A DNA stretch of 64,000 nt from Dipteronia dyeriana (Eukaryota > Streptophyta > Magnoliopsida > Sapindales > Sapindaceae): contig CM065297.1 of NCBI GenBank assembly GCA_032871835.1, positions 61,243,253 to 61,307,252 of the forward strand. Direction: 5' to 3'. Below the pieces are notes generated by a model. That model was not told the origin of the DNA. It did not search any database and was given only the letters and a program-made list of their open reading frames with translations. Shown in pieces: positions 24,335 through 36,853 of this stretch; positions within the stretch are counted from its first letter, which is position 1; every line of letters starts with the position of its first letter. The position numbers and the translations under genes were made by a program.

Positions 24335-26382
24335 TTTGTAAATAAATATTATATATATATATATATTATTATAATATAAAATATATATTATTACAATATA
24401 TGTTATGTATTTCTATATTATATATTATATATTATATGTTATATAATATATATCATATAAATATATTACATAATAATATATATAATTAGAAAATATAATG
24501 TTCATTTTGGATAATAATAATAAAATATAAAAGTATAAATTATATAATAATATATATTATAAATATTATATATATATTGCCGTATGTGAATTTTACCAAG
24601 CATACGCGTCAACGACAAGAGGGAGAAAATTGTCAGGTGGACACCCAAATAGGCACTCAGAAAACATCCTACAAGGCATCATTAAAGAGAAGAAGCCCGA
24701 ATAAACTAGTATGGCAAGACCTACTCGGGATCAACTAAATTACTCCAAATCAATTAAACGTATTCGGGGTTAGTAGAAATGCATTTTCTACTCGGGCTCA
24801 AACGGCGCTACTCGGGACTATCCAGTGTTGTTCTTACTCGGGATAAATGTGAACCAAATAAGAAACTTAGTGCTTAGTTCACATGAATTAAGTTATAAAA
24901 TACATGAAGATATCCATCAAGAAGGAATCCCAGAGAAAACTAAATACTAAGCTAAAAGAGTCCTCAATCAGGAAACAACTTGATTTCGTTACAAAGACTA
25001 CATTCTTATAAGGAAACAAGTCCAAATTGGACTGCACAACTAGAATCTCATTCGACTTCCATACAAGACTCTGAAACAGGAAATAAGACAATCAACCTCA
25101 AGCAAGTAAATAATTCCAATTAAATACAAAGATTCATTACTTGTACAAGGCAGATTAGGGCTCTATAAACATATAAATAGACTCGTAATCTCGCCCAAAA
25201 AAGGGATATAGACAACAAGCAACAGAAAAATATAGAGAGAAAGACAGACCGAGAGCTTGTAAACATCTTATTTTCATAGTGGATTTTGGCTCGGTTGATC
25301 CTTCAACCACCCGTGGACGTTTCTCCGGTCATCGGAGTTTTACCACGTAAAACTTGTGTCTTGGTTACTCTCTCTAAAATCTCTCTTTGAATTAAATTGC
25401 CGAAATCCAATACTTGTTGGCTTTTCAGACACGATCCAGAAATCAACGTCAATATATATATATATTAATATATATTATTATATATTATATATTAGAAATA
25501 TTATATATTATATATTATAAATATTATATATTATATATTAGAAATATTGATGTTATTAATATTAATATTATTAAATATATAAATATTATATATAATTATA
25601 TAATGTGTATATATATATAATAATATATATAATTAGAAAATATAATGTTCATTTTGGATAATAATAATAAAATATAAGAGTATAAATTATATAATAATAT
25701 ATATTATAAATATTATTTATATATTTTTAATATATATTTATATATAATATAATATATATTATATATTATATATTAGAAATATTGATATTATTAATATCAA
25801 TATTATTATATATAAAAATATTATATATTATTATATAATGTATATATTTATATATACATTATGTATATAATAATATCTAATATATAATATAAATAATTAG
25901 AAAATATAATATATATATTTTGGATAATAATAATAAATTTTAAAAGTATAAATTATATAGTATATATATGTATTAATAATATATTTTGTATAATATAATA
26001 TATAGTTTGGCAAATAATAATATAATAAAAAAGTATAAATAATATAATACTATAATATATATAATATATGTAATAATATATTATAAGCAATAATAATAAT
26101 ATATATATATAATAATGATAATAAATATTATATAATAGTATGATATTTATAATATATATATATATATATATATTATTTTTGGAACTGAGGGCATTTTTGG
26201 AATTGAGTTGTGGGATGTTAATGGAATGGAATGGGCATTCCATTGGTTTTTGGATGGAATGCTCAATCCACCAAAATGGTGGAATCCCCATTCCAATGGA
26301 ATGCTCATTCCATTGGAATTTAACAAACCAAACAAATGGAATGAATTTATTTTCATTCCATTCCACCCAACCAAACACCACC
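24335..26382. mobile_element. AT-rich Harbinger-like element, copy 1 (left end lost, split by an LTR)
   Basis: 24335-24577 and 25452-26382 match 59945-60950 of the second copy. The right terminus is intact: the complement of ggtggtgtttggttgggtgg, adjoining taa at 26383. Most of the body is TATA-type low-complexity DNA. The last 200 bases hold ggaatg/cattcc repeats that can pair in many ways. The left terminus and its gypsy flank are missing. Reading frames across this part are low-complexity and not genes. Confidence 0.7.
24578..25451 (+). repeat. Solo LTR inserted in the AT-rich Harbinger element
   Basis: This 874-bp block interrupts otherwise collinear similarity to 60100-60250, so it is an insertion. 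It starts tgccgtatg and ends gtca. It has a canonical plus-strand TATA region (ctataaacatataaatag, 25160-25180) and a leader with the ttctccggt phrase common in plant gypsy LTRs. Upstream of the TATA, tactcggg or a close variant occurs about five times (24720-24845). The flanking duplication is ambiguous because the target is (AT)n; atata on both sides is possible if the element starts at 24577. Confidence 0.7.
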
Positions 26383-26672
26383 TAAAAGAGTACCTCGCCA
26401 GCCTACCGGTGCCAGTTAAGTCTATACTGAGAGAGAAGTTACAGATATGCCTAGTCAAGGAGTGCGGCGATGGGGTTCAACGACCTATCCACTATGTCAG
26501 TCATCCACTATCTAAGCCCAAGAAGAATTACCTCTTCCTTGAGAAGCTCGCCCTTACACTGGTTACCTGTATCAGGATGCTTCATCCATATTTTCAAGCC
26601 TATACAGTAGCAGTGGTGACGGATCAGCCCTTCTGCTAGTTCTTACAGAGGCCAATCTCGTGGGCTTTGGAG
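26383..26672 (+). pseudogene. pol: G2 pol: reverse transcriptase/RNase H fragment (left of C1)
   Basis: The plus strand encodes the gypsy RT-RNase H joint (EYLASLPVPV, YVSHPLSKPKKNY, LEKLALTLV, VVTDQPFC). A stop follows the last motif, and the frame is cut at 26672 by the C1 LTR. Sequence upstream was lost with the left end of the Harbinger element. The continuation is at 36684. The closest relatives by pattern are Tat-type gypsy elements. Confidence 0.8.
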
Positions 26673-28060
26673 TGTTAAGGTTTATTCTCTAAAGATGCAA
26701 ATTGTAAATGGATTTATGAAATAAATAAAAAAGAAAAGTTCAATTCATTCATGTTATGTTATTTATTTTATAAACTTGTGCATATATTAACATCCTAGAT
26801 TGCAGGATGTAATCTCGAACTGTGTATATGAGTGTCATATACATATGGATATAGTAAAAGACGTGCAATCTAAAGAGTCCATAGATAGCAAATAAAGTTG
26901 GGTACTTTATTAGCTTTATTTACGGTTAATTTATAGTTACGGTCCATTCCGTAATGTACGGTGATTCTATCCTGAATCATTCACATGAGATATGGAAATG
27001 GAGGCACCTTATATGATGCGATCATATAGGACTGGGCGATGAATTATCTGAATCTCTCACCAAGATCCGTTTACTGATGAGATTCAAATATATATCAACT
27101 AATGATGGCTATATGTGGGTGACCTTAATCCTGAGTGTTTTATCGACTCCTTCAGGTTAGATCGTGGTTGTTGATATACTTTAGGTGAGGTCGGATGCAA
27201 TTCCTGATCAATATACTCCGTATGTTGGGATTGGGGTTTGGCTTGTGGTTAGGAAGGTTTGCACACAATAGTAGAATCCACTCCTTCTTGTGAGAAGTAG
27301 ATGGTAGTTCCCTTAATGGTTGATTCGGGACTTAGACAATATGAGCCCTCTCCTAATTCCGTGAGGAAATAGAATTTATTGTCCATTAGAGAATCAACGG
27401 TACTTAAAGGATATATGTAATTACAGGGGTATAACGGACATTTTGACCTAGCTTTAATTATGAACTACTGTGAAGGATCACAACATATATAATAGCTATA
27501 TCGATGGACACCGAGTTGTATCAGTCTGTGTAAAAGCATCTACAGTTGAGAGTGCAGCTTCGGGTTTTTAGTGTAATAACACCGAAGTTAATAATCGTGA
27601 GATGTTAATTAAAGAGTTTAATTAATTATTTATTTTTGAGAATTATTGGATCTCAAAATATTGTTGGTCCATTAGACCCTCTAGCTAACCCGATCGATTT
27701 AGGTATTAAGGGTCACGGTTAATTAATTGGATTGTCCAATTAATTGTGTTTCGAAAGTGACACGTATTTTTATCGGAAATTAATTGAATAATTAGATTAT
27801 TTAATTAATTAATATTGGTGATAAATCAATTAAATAATAAGATTATTTAATTATGTTATTAATCACTAAATGAAGGATGTTATTTGATATTTGATTTTAA
27901 ATAGAATAAGATAATATGATTATTTTATTTTATTAAATAAAATATTTGAATTTGAATTTAAAATGTTTAATTTCAAAGTAAATATTTAATTATCTTTTAA
28001 AGAAATGAATTTTTTTAAAAGATTTGAAAATTAAATAAAAATATCATTTTCTTTTAAAAG

Positions 28061-28099
<39 letters not shown>

Positions 28100-28814
28100 A
28101 TATACATTACTCGTTTAAAAGAGAGATGAAAAACACAAAAGGGATATGAAAAACGGATAACAAATGCACTTTTAAATAAAAACAAAACGTATTCTTTGTA
28201 TTGATGTGTGTGAATGCAGAATAAATGATAACACATTTAAAAACCAAGCTCATCAACTTTTTGTTTTGTTTTACTCTTGATTAAAAAAAAGGAGAAAAAG
28301 CATATCACTGTTGGCTAAGCTTTTCATTATTGTATTATGTGTTAATAGTTATTAGAGTTGCACGACAACAGCTTCTTTTTGGCTTTCGGTGTTCGTGAAC
28401 TTTATAAAATATATAAGATATTTTTTAACAACTAGAATCGTTTTAAGTGGTTTTTTTAAGGAGAAATAGTTTCTTTGTTTTTCTATACATCATCCTAAGT
28501 TTTTGATTACGTGACGCGACCAGATACAGTTATCTGTTCCGGGAATAGCTAGGAAGATCAGTGGTACAGACTAGAAGTATAGTAAGAAGTGAATGAGCCT
28601 CCAAACGTTGATAAGGTTCTATTTAATATCTTCTTTAGATTATTATCGATTTCAATTTCCTTATATACATATATTTTATTAGTGTAATAATATTATATGT
28701 ATTAGTTTCAAAAAATTATGATCCAAAGTTCACTGGTCCCAGATAGTTTACGATCTGTATTAAAAAATTTAAAAATTTATTTCCACTGCGTGACCGGTGA
28801 ACGGGGTACCATCA
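26673..28814 (+). repeat. 5' LTR of C1, 2142 bp
   Basis: It begins tgttaagg and ends accatca, directly before the primer site. It includes an (AT)n tract at about 28061-28097. It is much closer to the LTR at 61241-63398 than to the 3' LTR of its own element, which points to a later segmental duplication. Confidence 0.88.
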
Positions 28815-28829
28815 ATTGGTATAAGAGCC
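28815..28829 (+). other. Primer-binding site of C1 (Met-tRNA type, one mismatch)
   Basis: The sequence is attggtataagagcc; the usual core is tggtatcagagc. The a-for-c change is absent from the duplicate at 63399. Confidence 0.85.
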
Positions 28830-30523
28830 TATTTTTTTTTTCGGAACAGGAAATCTTTACTCGATGCTTTTGTATGTATGATTGTGTAGGTACGATTTAA
28901 ATTGACTGTATGATGTTTTTGTATGTAATATTGAGTTTGTTAATTTCAAAAACATGATTGATCGTTAATTGAATGATACTGTGGATTTAGGATTTTTGGA
29001 TTTTTAACGTAATATATTTTTTGATGTAATATTAATTTCGGATTGTATATATTATTATTATTTTACTATAATACGACAAACAAGAACGATCCGGAACACG
29101 ATGCACCAACACATACTACATGTTTTACATTATGTTTTTGGGCCAATTATTTTATTGGAAATCCTGGGCCTACGAAAAATGTTAGAGTAACATGTGGGCT
29201 TTAGGGATTTAATCGATGAGATGTATCCATTAAAATAAATCAAATCAAGTTTGACATGATTTTGGGTTCAGAAGATTCATAAGTCAAGACTTGAAGAGAA
29301 TTCAGAAGTTACAAGAAGACCAAGGAATGCCTTGGGGGTATTTTTGTAATTTTAGATTTTAAATTTTTTTAGGTTAAACTATCCACAGTACTCGGTCAAT
29401 AATGTATGTTTTATATTATATCATGATAAAAGCATTGTCATGCATACGTATGTCATTTAAGTTAGTTGTGCCTACACAAATATTTTGATATATCATACAT
29501 GCATCATAGCCTATTTTTTTATGTATTTTTTTAATGTGATTCAAATGGGTAAATACATATATGCCTATGAAAATTAGATTTTGTTTTAATGGTTAAAAAA
29601 CTTGGTAGTTCTCATTAATATTAATCTAGTTATTTAAGTGTTTAATAAGTTAGACTAATAGGGTCATTTATTAGGATTAATTTGATTAATAACCTAACAC
29701 TAAATGATCCGAATAAAGTGTTAGAGTTTTAATAGTTAAAACTTGATAAACACTAACATAATAATCCGATCTTAGTATATAGTTTATAAAGGTTTAGATT
29801 ATTCACTAATAGATTAGATTTTTATTTTTTAAAAATCATTAATAATTTATTAGTTAATTAGAATTTGATTCTATTTAGTTAATGCACTAGATAACTTGAT
29901 TAAAGTTAGTCGTTTAATCCAATAGATTCTAGGTGTATTAACGGATAACAGAAATCCCTAATTTTAAAATAGTGAGTGAGAGTGGGATATATGACATATA
30001 TATCTCGCGGTTTCCATCATTAGTTCAGCACCGTAAGATCCGAGTGGGGCCTCGTGACGGCTTTGCTTTCATCCTCCCTAAGGAGGGTTTCCACAAAGGT
30101 CAATACCAAGGTTGACTTCCTAACGGATAGGATTTCTAAGGGTATTTTGGAATTGACCGACCCTAAGGCGGTAATTCTCGAGTAAGCTCGTGAGATTCAA
30201 AATGGTGGGTTACACTCACGAAGGTTTTGATTAAGTTTGTTAATTAAAAATCTGATTGAATAGACGATGGTTGAATGATATGGAATAAGAGTTATTCTAG
30301 AATATCATTTAATTGAGAATGTCTCTGTCCAACATGTAAAGACTTGACCGACCCTTAAGCGGCACTTCTTTGTGGTATGTTGGATTGTCGTGGTATAGTA
30401 ACTAGTCTTAAGGTAGTTCTAGTTTGTTAAACATGTTCATGCATCATGTTTAAATTTATGCCAAAGCACTCGCACTTGTTTTTAATAAATATTTGAATGT
30501 ATGTTTTATTTATTTCAGCAATA
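28830..30523 (+). other. Untranslated leader of C1
   Basis: No gene. It is collinear with the leader of C2 (52823-54362), including the paired gaccgacccta-aggcg phrases near 30160 and 30345 and the ggggtatttttgtaattt phrase near 29335. Confidence 0.6.
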
Positions 30524-31350
30524 TGTCTTCTGCATTATTACAAATTCTCGCAAACTACAAATTAACTGGTTATCCACACTAAGTGAAAACTAAACATTAA
30601 TGTATTATTGGTCACCAAAGACCACAAGTTTGTGCTTACGGAGGAATGTCCGTCAGTGTCTGCTGGCAATGCCGCACAAACTGTTCGTGGGGCATACCAG
30701 CGATGGGTGCCATCTGATGAGAAAGCCCGAACATATTTGTCGGCTTCTATGATAGACGTGCTTGTCACAAAGCATGAAGCAATGAATTCAGCATTCGAAA
30801 TCATAGAGTCATTGTTAGCTATGTTCGGCCAGCCCTCCGAGCAAAAGCGACACGAAGCTGTTCGTTTCGCTATGCTCACTCGCATGAAGGAAGGTACGTC
30901 AGTTTGGGAACATGTCCTAAGCATGATGTGTTACTTCAACACATCAGAAGTCAATGGCGGGGCCATTGATGAACCCAATCAAGTGAGCATCATACTGACG
31001 ACTCTTCCGAAGCGTTTCAATCAGTTTAAGAGCAACTACGGGATGAATAAGTTAAAGTTCAGTCTTACACAGTTGCTCAATGAGCTTGCTACCTTTGAGT
31101 CATTGACTAAGGAGAACAAGGGTAAGACCGGTGACGCGAATGTTGCCGAACCATCTTCCTCCTCAAATAAAAAAAAAAGAGGAAGAGGTTTGCTGGGAAG
31201 GCAAAGAGTAAGCCAAAACCCAAGAAAGCCCAAAGTAAAAAAAAGGGCACCTCCACTGACCAAGGCAAGGGAATATGTTTCCATTGCAACAAGGTTGGGC
31301 ATTGGAAGAAGATCTGTCCTCAGTATCTAGAGGAGGTAGCTAAGAAGAAA
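30524..31350 (+). pseudogene. gag: C1 gag (frameshifted)
   Basis: The start ATG at 30524 (MSSALLQILANYKLTG) is shared with C2 at 54363. A frameshift and stop occur near 30575. The main frame runs from 30608 through the UBN2-type gag core (FVLTEECP, MFGQPSEQKRHEAVRF, MKEGTSVWEHVL, LPKRFNQFKSNY). A Ser/Lys-rich linker follows, then a frameshift near 31260. An intact zinc knuckle, CFHCNKVGHWKKIC, is encoded at 31275-31316. Gag would form the particle and bind RNA. Confidence 0.85.
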
Positions 31351-31353
31351 AGG

Positions 31354-32520
31354 ATGAAAGGTAAATATGATTTACTTGTTCTTGAATCTTGTTTAGTGGA
31401 AGATGATTCTTCACCCTGGATAGTTGATTCAGGGGTCACTAACCATGTTGTTCTTCTTTGTAGTGGACTGATTCTTGGATACAGCTTGAGGAGGGAGCCT
31501 TCTCAATGCTTGTGGGGTCAGGGGATGTCATATTAGCCAAAGCAGTGGGAGCAATATGATTGCAATTTTGTAATAATAATATTTTTTTATTATTGAACAA
31601 TGTTTTTTATATTCCTAGATTTACACGGAATTTAATTTCCGTTTCTAAGTTGTTAGAACAAAAGCAGTCTATTTATTTTAATAATAAGTTTGTTATTACT
31701 GGAAAGAATGGTCTGAATATTTGTTCAGAACTTAATGAAAACAATTTGTATGTGTTAAGACCGTTAATACATACAACACATCTTAACATTGAAATGTTTA
31801 AGGTTGAAGAACCAAAAACATAACGATATAAGATTTCTCCAGATAATGACACGTATCTCTAGCATCTAAGGCTTGGTCATATTAACCTTGACCGGATAGA
31901 CAGACTAGTAAAAAGCGGACCTTTAAGTGAGTTAAAGGTTGCCACCTTACCTGTCTGCGAATCTTGTCTGGAAGGTAAGATGACTAAGAGACCTTTTATT
32001 GGAAAAGGGCTTAGAGCTAAAAAAACCACTAGAGCTAATACATACAGACGTCTTCGGACTGATGAATGTTAGAGCTAGGGGCAGTTATGAGTGTTATGTC
32101 ACATTTATAGATGACTACTCAAGATGCAGATATGTCTACCTGATGCAACGATAGTTGAAAACATTTGAAGAGTTCAAAGAATTTCGAGCTGAAGTTGAGA
32201 ATCAATTAGGTAGAACTATCAAGTCACTACGATCGGATCGTGGAGGTGAGTGAGTACCTTGACCAGGAGTTTGAAGACTTCATGGTCGAGCATGGGATAG
32301 TTTCTCAACTCACACCTCCTGGTACACCTCAGCGAAATGGTGTAGTGAATAGGAGAAATAGAACCCTAATGGAAATTGTGAGATCGATGAATAGTTTCTC
32401 ATTATTACCAAATTCTTTCTGGGGATATGCGTTACAAACTGCGGCATACATTTTAAATGTAATGCTATCCAAATCTGTGCCTAAGACTCCCCTAGAGTTG
32501 TGAAATGGTCGTAAAGCTAG
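31354..32520 (+). pseudogene. pol: C1 protease and integrase (broken)
   Basis: The protease active-site block SPWIVDSGVTNHV is at 31409-31450, with Val where Ala is usual after DSG. Then come FIPRFTRNLISVSKLLEQ (about 31610-31665), the integrase zinc-binding segment with LRLGHINLDRI and CESC (about 31862-31990) and the catalytic core with HTD, FIDDYS, RSDRGGE and [15 protein letters not shown] (about 32035-32380). Stops occur near 31859, 32069 and 32155, and a frameshift occurs near 32240. Order protease-integrase before reverse transcriptase is the copia order. Confidence 0.85.
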
Positions 32521-34600
32521 TTTACGACATTTTCGCATATGGGGGTGTCCAGCACATGTGCTGAAGAGCTTAAGTGGAAAGCTAGACTCCAAGTCTGTTG
32601 TCTGCCTATTTGTAGGATACTCCAAAAAGACCAGAGGTGGACACTTCTATAGTCCTGAAGATAACAAAGTTTTTGTAACGACAAATGCAACGTTTCTTAT
32701 GGATAATTATATTAGTGACCGTAAACCTCGTTCTAAGATTTTATTGAATGAGTTAGAGCCTAGTGAGATTAATGCTTCATCAACATCAGTTTTTGATCCA
32801 CAAACATCTAAAAGTCAGATGGTTCCTGATCAGGATACACTACCACCTAGACGTAGTGAGAGGCTTATAAGACAACCTGAATTGTATTTAGGTATAGGTG
32901 AGGGACAAGGTGTTGTCTCTGCTGATAGTGTAGATGATCTATTGACATTTAAGAATGAAATGGAAGATCCTGATAAAGTGGAATGACTTAAAGCCATGAA
33001 TCTCGAGAAGGATTCTATGCACTCCAACTCAGTCTGGGATCTTGTAGACTTACCGGATGGGATAAAACCTATAGAGTGTAAGTGGATCTATAAAAGAAAG
33101 AGAGGAGTAGACGAGAAGGTAGAGAACTTCAAGGTAAGGCTAGTGGCCGATGGTTATACCCTGAAAGAGGGGATCGATTATGAGGAGACCTTCTCACCAG
33201 TAGCCATGTTTAAGTCTATTAGGATTCTCTTATCCATTGCTGCCAGTTTCGATTATGAAATTTGGTAAATGGATGTCAAGGCTGCATTCTTGAATGGCAA
33301 TCTTGACGAGAGCATCAATATGATGTAACCGGAGGGATTCGTGTATCCAGATCAAGAGCAAAAAGTTTACGAGCTGCAAAGGTCCATCTAAGTACTTAAG
33401 CAAGCATCTAGATCTTGGAACTTTAGGCTTGATGAAGTGATCAAAACCTATGGCTTCAAGCAGAACGTCGATGAGCCATGTGTCTACAAGTGCATCGTTG
33501 ACAAGAAAGTAGTTTTCTTGGTCCTATACATAGATGATATCCTACACGTTGGGAATGATGTAAGAGTGTTGTCTGATTTAAAGGGTTTGATAGCTAGCCA
33601 ATTCCAAATGAAAATTTTGGGAGAGGCGAGTTATGTTCTAGGGATCCAACTTATAAGGGATCGTAAGAACAAACTCATAGCACTGTCTCAAGCATCATAT
33701 ATCGATAAGATTCTTGTGCAATTTTCGATGGAAAACTCTAAGAAAGGTAATTTACCTTCCTGGCTTAGAGTTTACTTGTCTAATGAACAATGTCCCAAGA
33801 CACTTCAAGAAGTTGAGGATATCAGACGTGTGCCCTATGTATCGGTAGTAGGTAGTCTCATGTATGCTATGTTATGCACGTGATCGGACATTTGCTATGC
33901 AGTGGGAATAGTTAGCAGATACCAGTCCAACCCATGATTGGATCACAGGGTTACTGTCAAGACAATTCTCAAGTATCTTCGGAGAACGAGAGACTATATG
34001 GTGCTGTATTTTGGGTAGGATTTGATCCCATTAGGACACACGGAATCTGATTTTTAGTCAGACAGGGATTCTAGGAAATCCACGTCTGGATCAGTATTTA
34101 CCCTGGGTGGTGGTGCCATTGTGTGGAGAAGTATCAAGCAATCTTGCATTGTTGACTCTACAATCTTGCATTGTTGACTCTACAATCTTGCATTGTTGAC
34201 TCTACAATCTTGAATTGTTGACTCTACAATCTTGCATTGTTGACTCTACCATGGAAGCTGAATATGTAGCCGCTTGTGAAGCTACTAAAGAGGTTATTTG
34301 GCTCCATAAGTTCTTGAGTGATCTGGAAGTTGTTCCAGACCTGGATAAGCCCATCACACTTTATTGTGATAATAATGGTGCTGTGGCTAATTCCAAAGAA
34401 CCAAGAAGCCACAAGACAGGGAAGCATATAGAGAGAAAGTATCATCTCATTAGAGAGATAGTGTAGAGAGGAGATGTGATCATCACCAAGATAGCCTTAC
34501 AAAACAATCATGCTAGTCCATTTACGAAGACCTTACAGACTAAAGTGTTTTCGGGTCACCTAGATGGTGTAGGGTTACGAAACAGGCCTCACGCGCTTTA
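32521..34600 (+). pseudogene. pol: C1 reverse transcriptase and RNase H (broken)
   Basis: The connector [20 protein letters not shown] starts at about 32585. The RT blocks follow: WDLVDLPDGIKPIECKWIYK, ADGYTLKEGIDYEETFSPV, MDVKAAFLNG, then LVLYIDDIL with the catalytic YIDD at about 33520-33545. RNase H shows MEAEYVA near 34250 and HKTGKHIERKYHLIREI near 34400. Single stops lie at 33267, 33328 and 33390. A 22-bp tandem expansion in RNase H shifts the frame. The protein would copy element RNA into DNA, but no full reading frame survives. Confidence 0.85.
34139..34248 (+). repeat. 22-bp tandem repeat, five copies, in C1 RNase H
   Basis: Five head-to-tail copies of caatcttgcattgttgacta-type units (22 bp each) are present; copy four has one base change. 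One copy corresponds to the normal coding sequence before MEAEYVA. The four extra copies add 88 bp, which is not a multiple of three, so the expansion breaks the frame. Confidence 0.92.
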
Positions 34601-34615
34601 GTACAAGTGGAAGAT

Positions 34616-36683
34616 TGTTGGGGTTTTTGCCCTAAAGATGTAATTTGTAAATGGATTTATGAAACAGCTAAAAAGAAAAGTTCAATTCATTATTGTTACG
34701 TTATTTATTTTATAAACTTGTGCATATATTAACATCCTAGATTGTTTGATGTAATCTCGAACTGTGTATATGAGTGTCATATTCAGATGGATACAGTAAG
34801 AGACGGGAAATCTAAAGAGTCCATAGATAGCAAATAAAGCTGAGTACTTTATTTACGGTTAATCTATAGTTACGGTCAATTCTGTAATGTACAGTGATTC
34901 TATCCCGAATCATTTATATGAGATATAGGAATGGAGGCAGCTTGTATGATGTGATAATATAGAACTGGGCCATGATTTATATGAATCTCTCACCAAGATC
35001 CGTTTACTGATGAGATTCATATATATCAACTAATGATGGCTATATATGGGTGATCATAATCCTGAGTGTCTTATCGACTCCTTCAGGTTAGATCGTGGTC
35101 TTTGATATACCATGGGTGAGATCGGATGCAGTTCCTAATCAATATACTCCGTATGTTGGGATTGCGGTTTGGCTTGTGGCTGGGATGGTTTGCATACAAT
35201 AGTGGAATCCACTCCTTCTTGTGAGCAGTAGATGGTAGTTCCCTTAAGGGTTGATTCGGGACTGGAAAATATGAGCGCTCTCCTAATTCCGTGAAGAAAT
35301 AGGATTTATTGTCTATTAGAGAATCAACGGTACTTAAAGGATATATGTAATTAGAGGGGTATAACGGGCATTATGACCCATATTTATTTATAAACTACTG
35401 TGGAGGATCACACCATATGAAATAGCTATATCGATGGACACCGAGTTGTATCGGTCTGTGTAAAAGCGTCTACAGTTGAGAGAGTGCAGTTCGGGTTTTT
35501 AGTGGCATAACACCGAAGTTAATAATTGTGTAGTGTTAATTGAAGAGTTTTACTATTTATTTTTGAGATTTATTGGAGCACAAAATATTATGGGTCCATT
35601 AGGTCTCCTAGCTAGCCCAATCGATTTAGGTAACAAGGGTCACGGTTAATTAATTGGATTGTCCAATTAATTATGTTACGAAAGTGATACGTATTTTTTT
35701 GTGTGAATTAATTGAATAATAAGATTATTTAATTAATGAATAATGGTGATTAAATAAATTAAATAATAAAATTATTTAGTTATGTTATTAATCACTAAAT
35801 GGAAGATGTTAGTTGACATTTGATTTTTAATAGAATTAGATAATATGATTAAATTAAATATTTGAATTTGAATTTAAGATGTTTAATTGTAAAGTAAATA
35901 TTTAATTATCTTTTAAGAATACGAGATATTTTAAAAGATTTGAAAATCAAATAAAAATATCATTTTCCTTTAAAAGATAAATATATATATTTTATTTATA
36001 TTACTCGTTTAAAAGAGATATGAAAAACACATAAGAGATATGAAAAACGGATAAAAAATGAATGCACTTTTAATGATGTGTGTGAATGCTAAATAAATGA
36101 CGACACACTAAAAAACCAAGCATCAGCTTTGTCTTGTTTTACTCTTGATTAAAAAAAAGGAGAAAAAGCATATCACGGTTGGCTAAGCTTTTCATTATTG
36201 TATTGTGTGTTAAGAGTTATTAGAGTTGCACGACACAAGTTTCTTTTTGGCTTTTGGTGTTCGTGAACTTTATAAAATATATAAGATATTTTTTAACAAC
36301 TAGAATTGTTCTAAGTTGTTTTTTTAAGAAGAGATAGTTTTTTCGTTTTTTCTGTACATCCTCCTAAGTTTCTGAGTACGTGATGCGTCCACACGCAGTT
36401 ACCTGTTCAGGGAATAGTTAGGAAGATCAGTAGTATAGATCAGGAGCATAGTAAGAAGTGAAGGAGCCTCCAAACGTTGGTAAAGTTCTATTTAATATCT
36501 TCTTCAGATTATTATCGATTTCAATTTCCTTATATACATATATTTTATTAGTGTAATAATATTATATGTATTAGTTTCGAAAAATTATGATCCAAAGTTC
36601 AATAGTCCCAGATCGTTTACGATCCGTATTAAAAATTTTAAAAATTGATTTCCGCTGCATGACTGGTGAACCGGGTACCAACA
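34616..36683 (+). repeat. 3' LTR of C1, 2068 bp
   Basis: It starts tgttggggtttttgccc directly after the purine tract caagtggaagat (34604-34615) and ends accaaca. It is collinear with the 5' LTR but lacks its long (AT)n tract and differs at many bases. Confidence 0.88.
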
Positions 36684-36853
36684 TGGAGTTCACCCAGTTT
36701 GACCTAAGGTACAATTCTCAAACAACAATCATAGCTTCTATATTAAAAATTTTAAAAATTGATTTCCGCTGCACGACCGGTGAACGGGGTACCAACATGG
36801 AGTCTACCCAGTTTGACCTAAAGTACAAATCTCAAACATCAATCAGAGCTTAG
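36627..36853 (+). repeat. 114-bp tandem duplication across the C1/G2 junction
   Basis: The units start at 36627 and 36741. Each contains the last ~57 bases of the LTR (to accaaca), the tggag target duplication and about 50 bases of G2 coding DNA. The units differ by roughly ten bases, so the duplication is old. Confidence 0.88.

Larger units (their letters stand above)
26673..36683 (+). mobile_element. C1: full-length but inactive Ty1/copia element
   Basis: LTRs at 26673-28814 and 34616-36683 flank gag, protease, integrase, reverse transcriptase and RNase H in copia order. A 5-bp duplication, tggag, lies at 26668-26672 and 36684-36688. The insertion splits a G2 gypsy reading frame; removing it with one tggag restores the frame across the site. 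The two LTRs differ by roughly 10% in the part I compared, so the insertion is old. A 1.7-kb AT-rich leader separates primer site and gag. Confidence 0.9.

Noticed and set aside
25414..26640. Open frames in the AT-rich Harbinger element (Ile/Tyr-rich, or reading through ggaatg repeats) that run into the gypsy fragment
   Set aside because: They are translations of low-complexity repeats fused by chance to the gypsy frame; the same happens at 60681-61207.
34139..34248. Regulatory or protein repeat domain
   Set aside because: The 22-bp unit is out of frame and lies in a dead RNase H gene; it is a simple tandem expansion.
26673..36683. C1 as an active retrotransposon, given its intact YIDD and zinc knuckle
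   Set aside because: Stops and frameshifts occur in every domain and the LTRs are strongly diverged.
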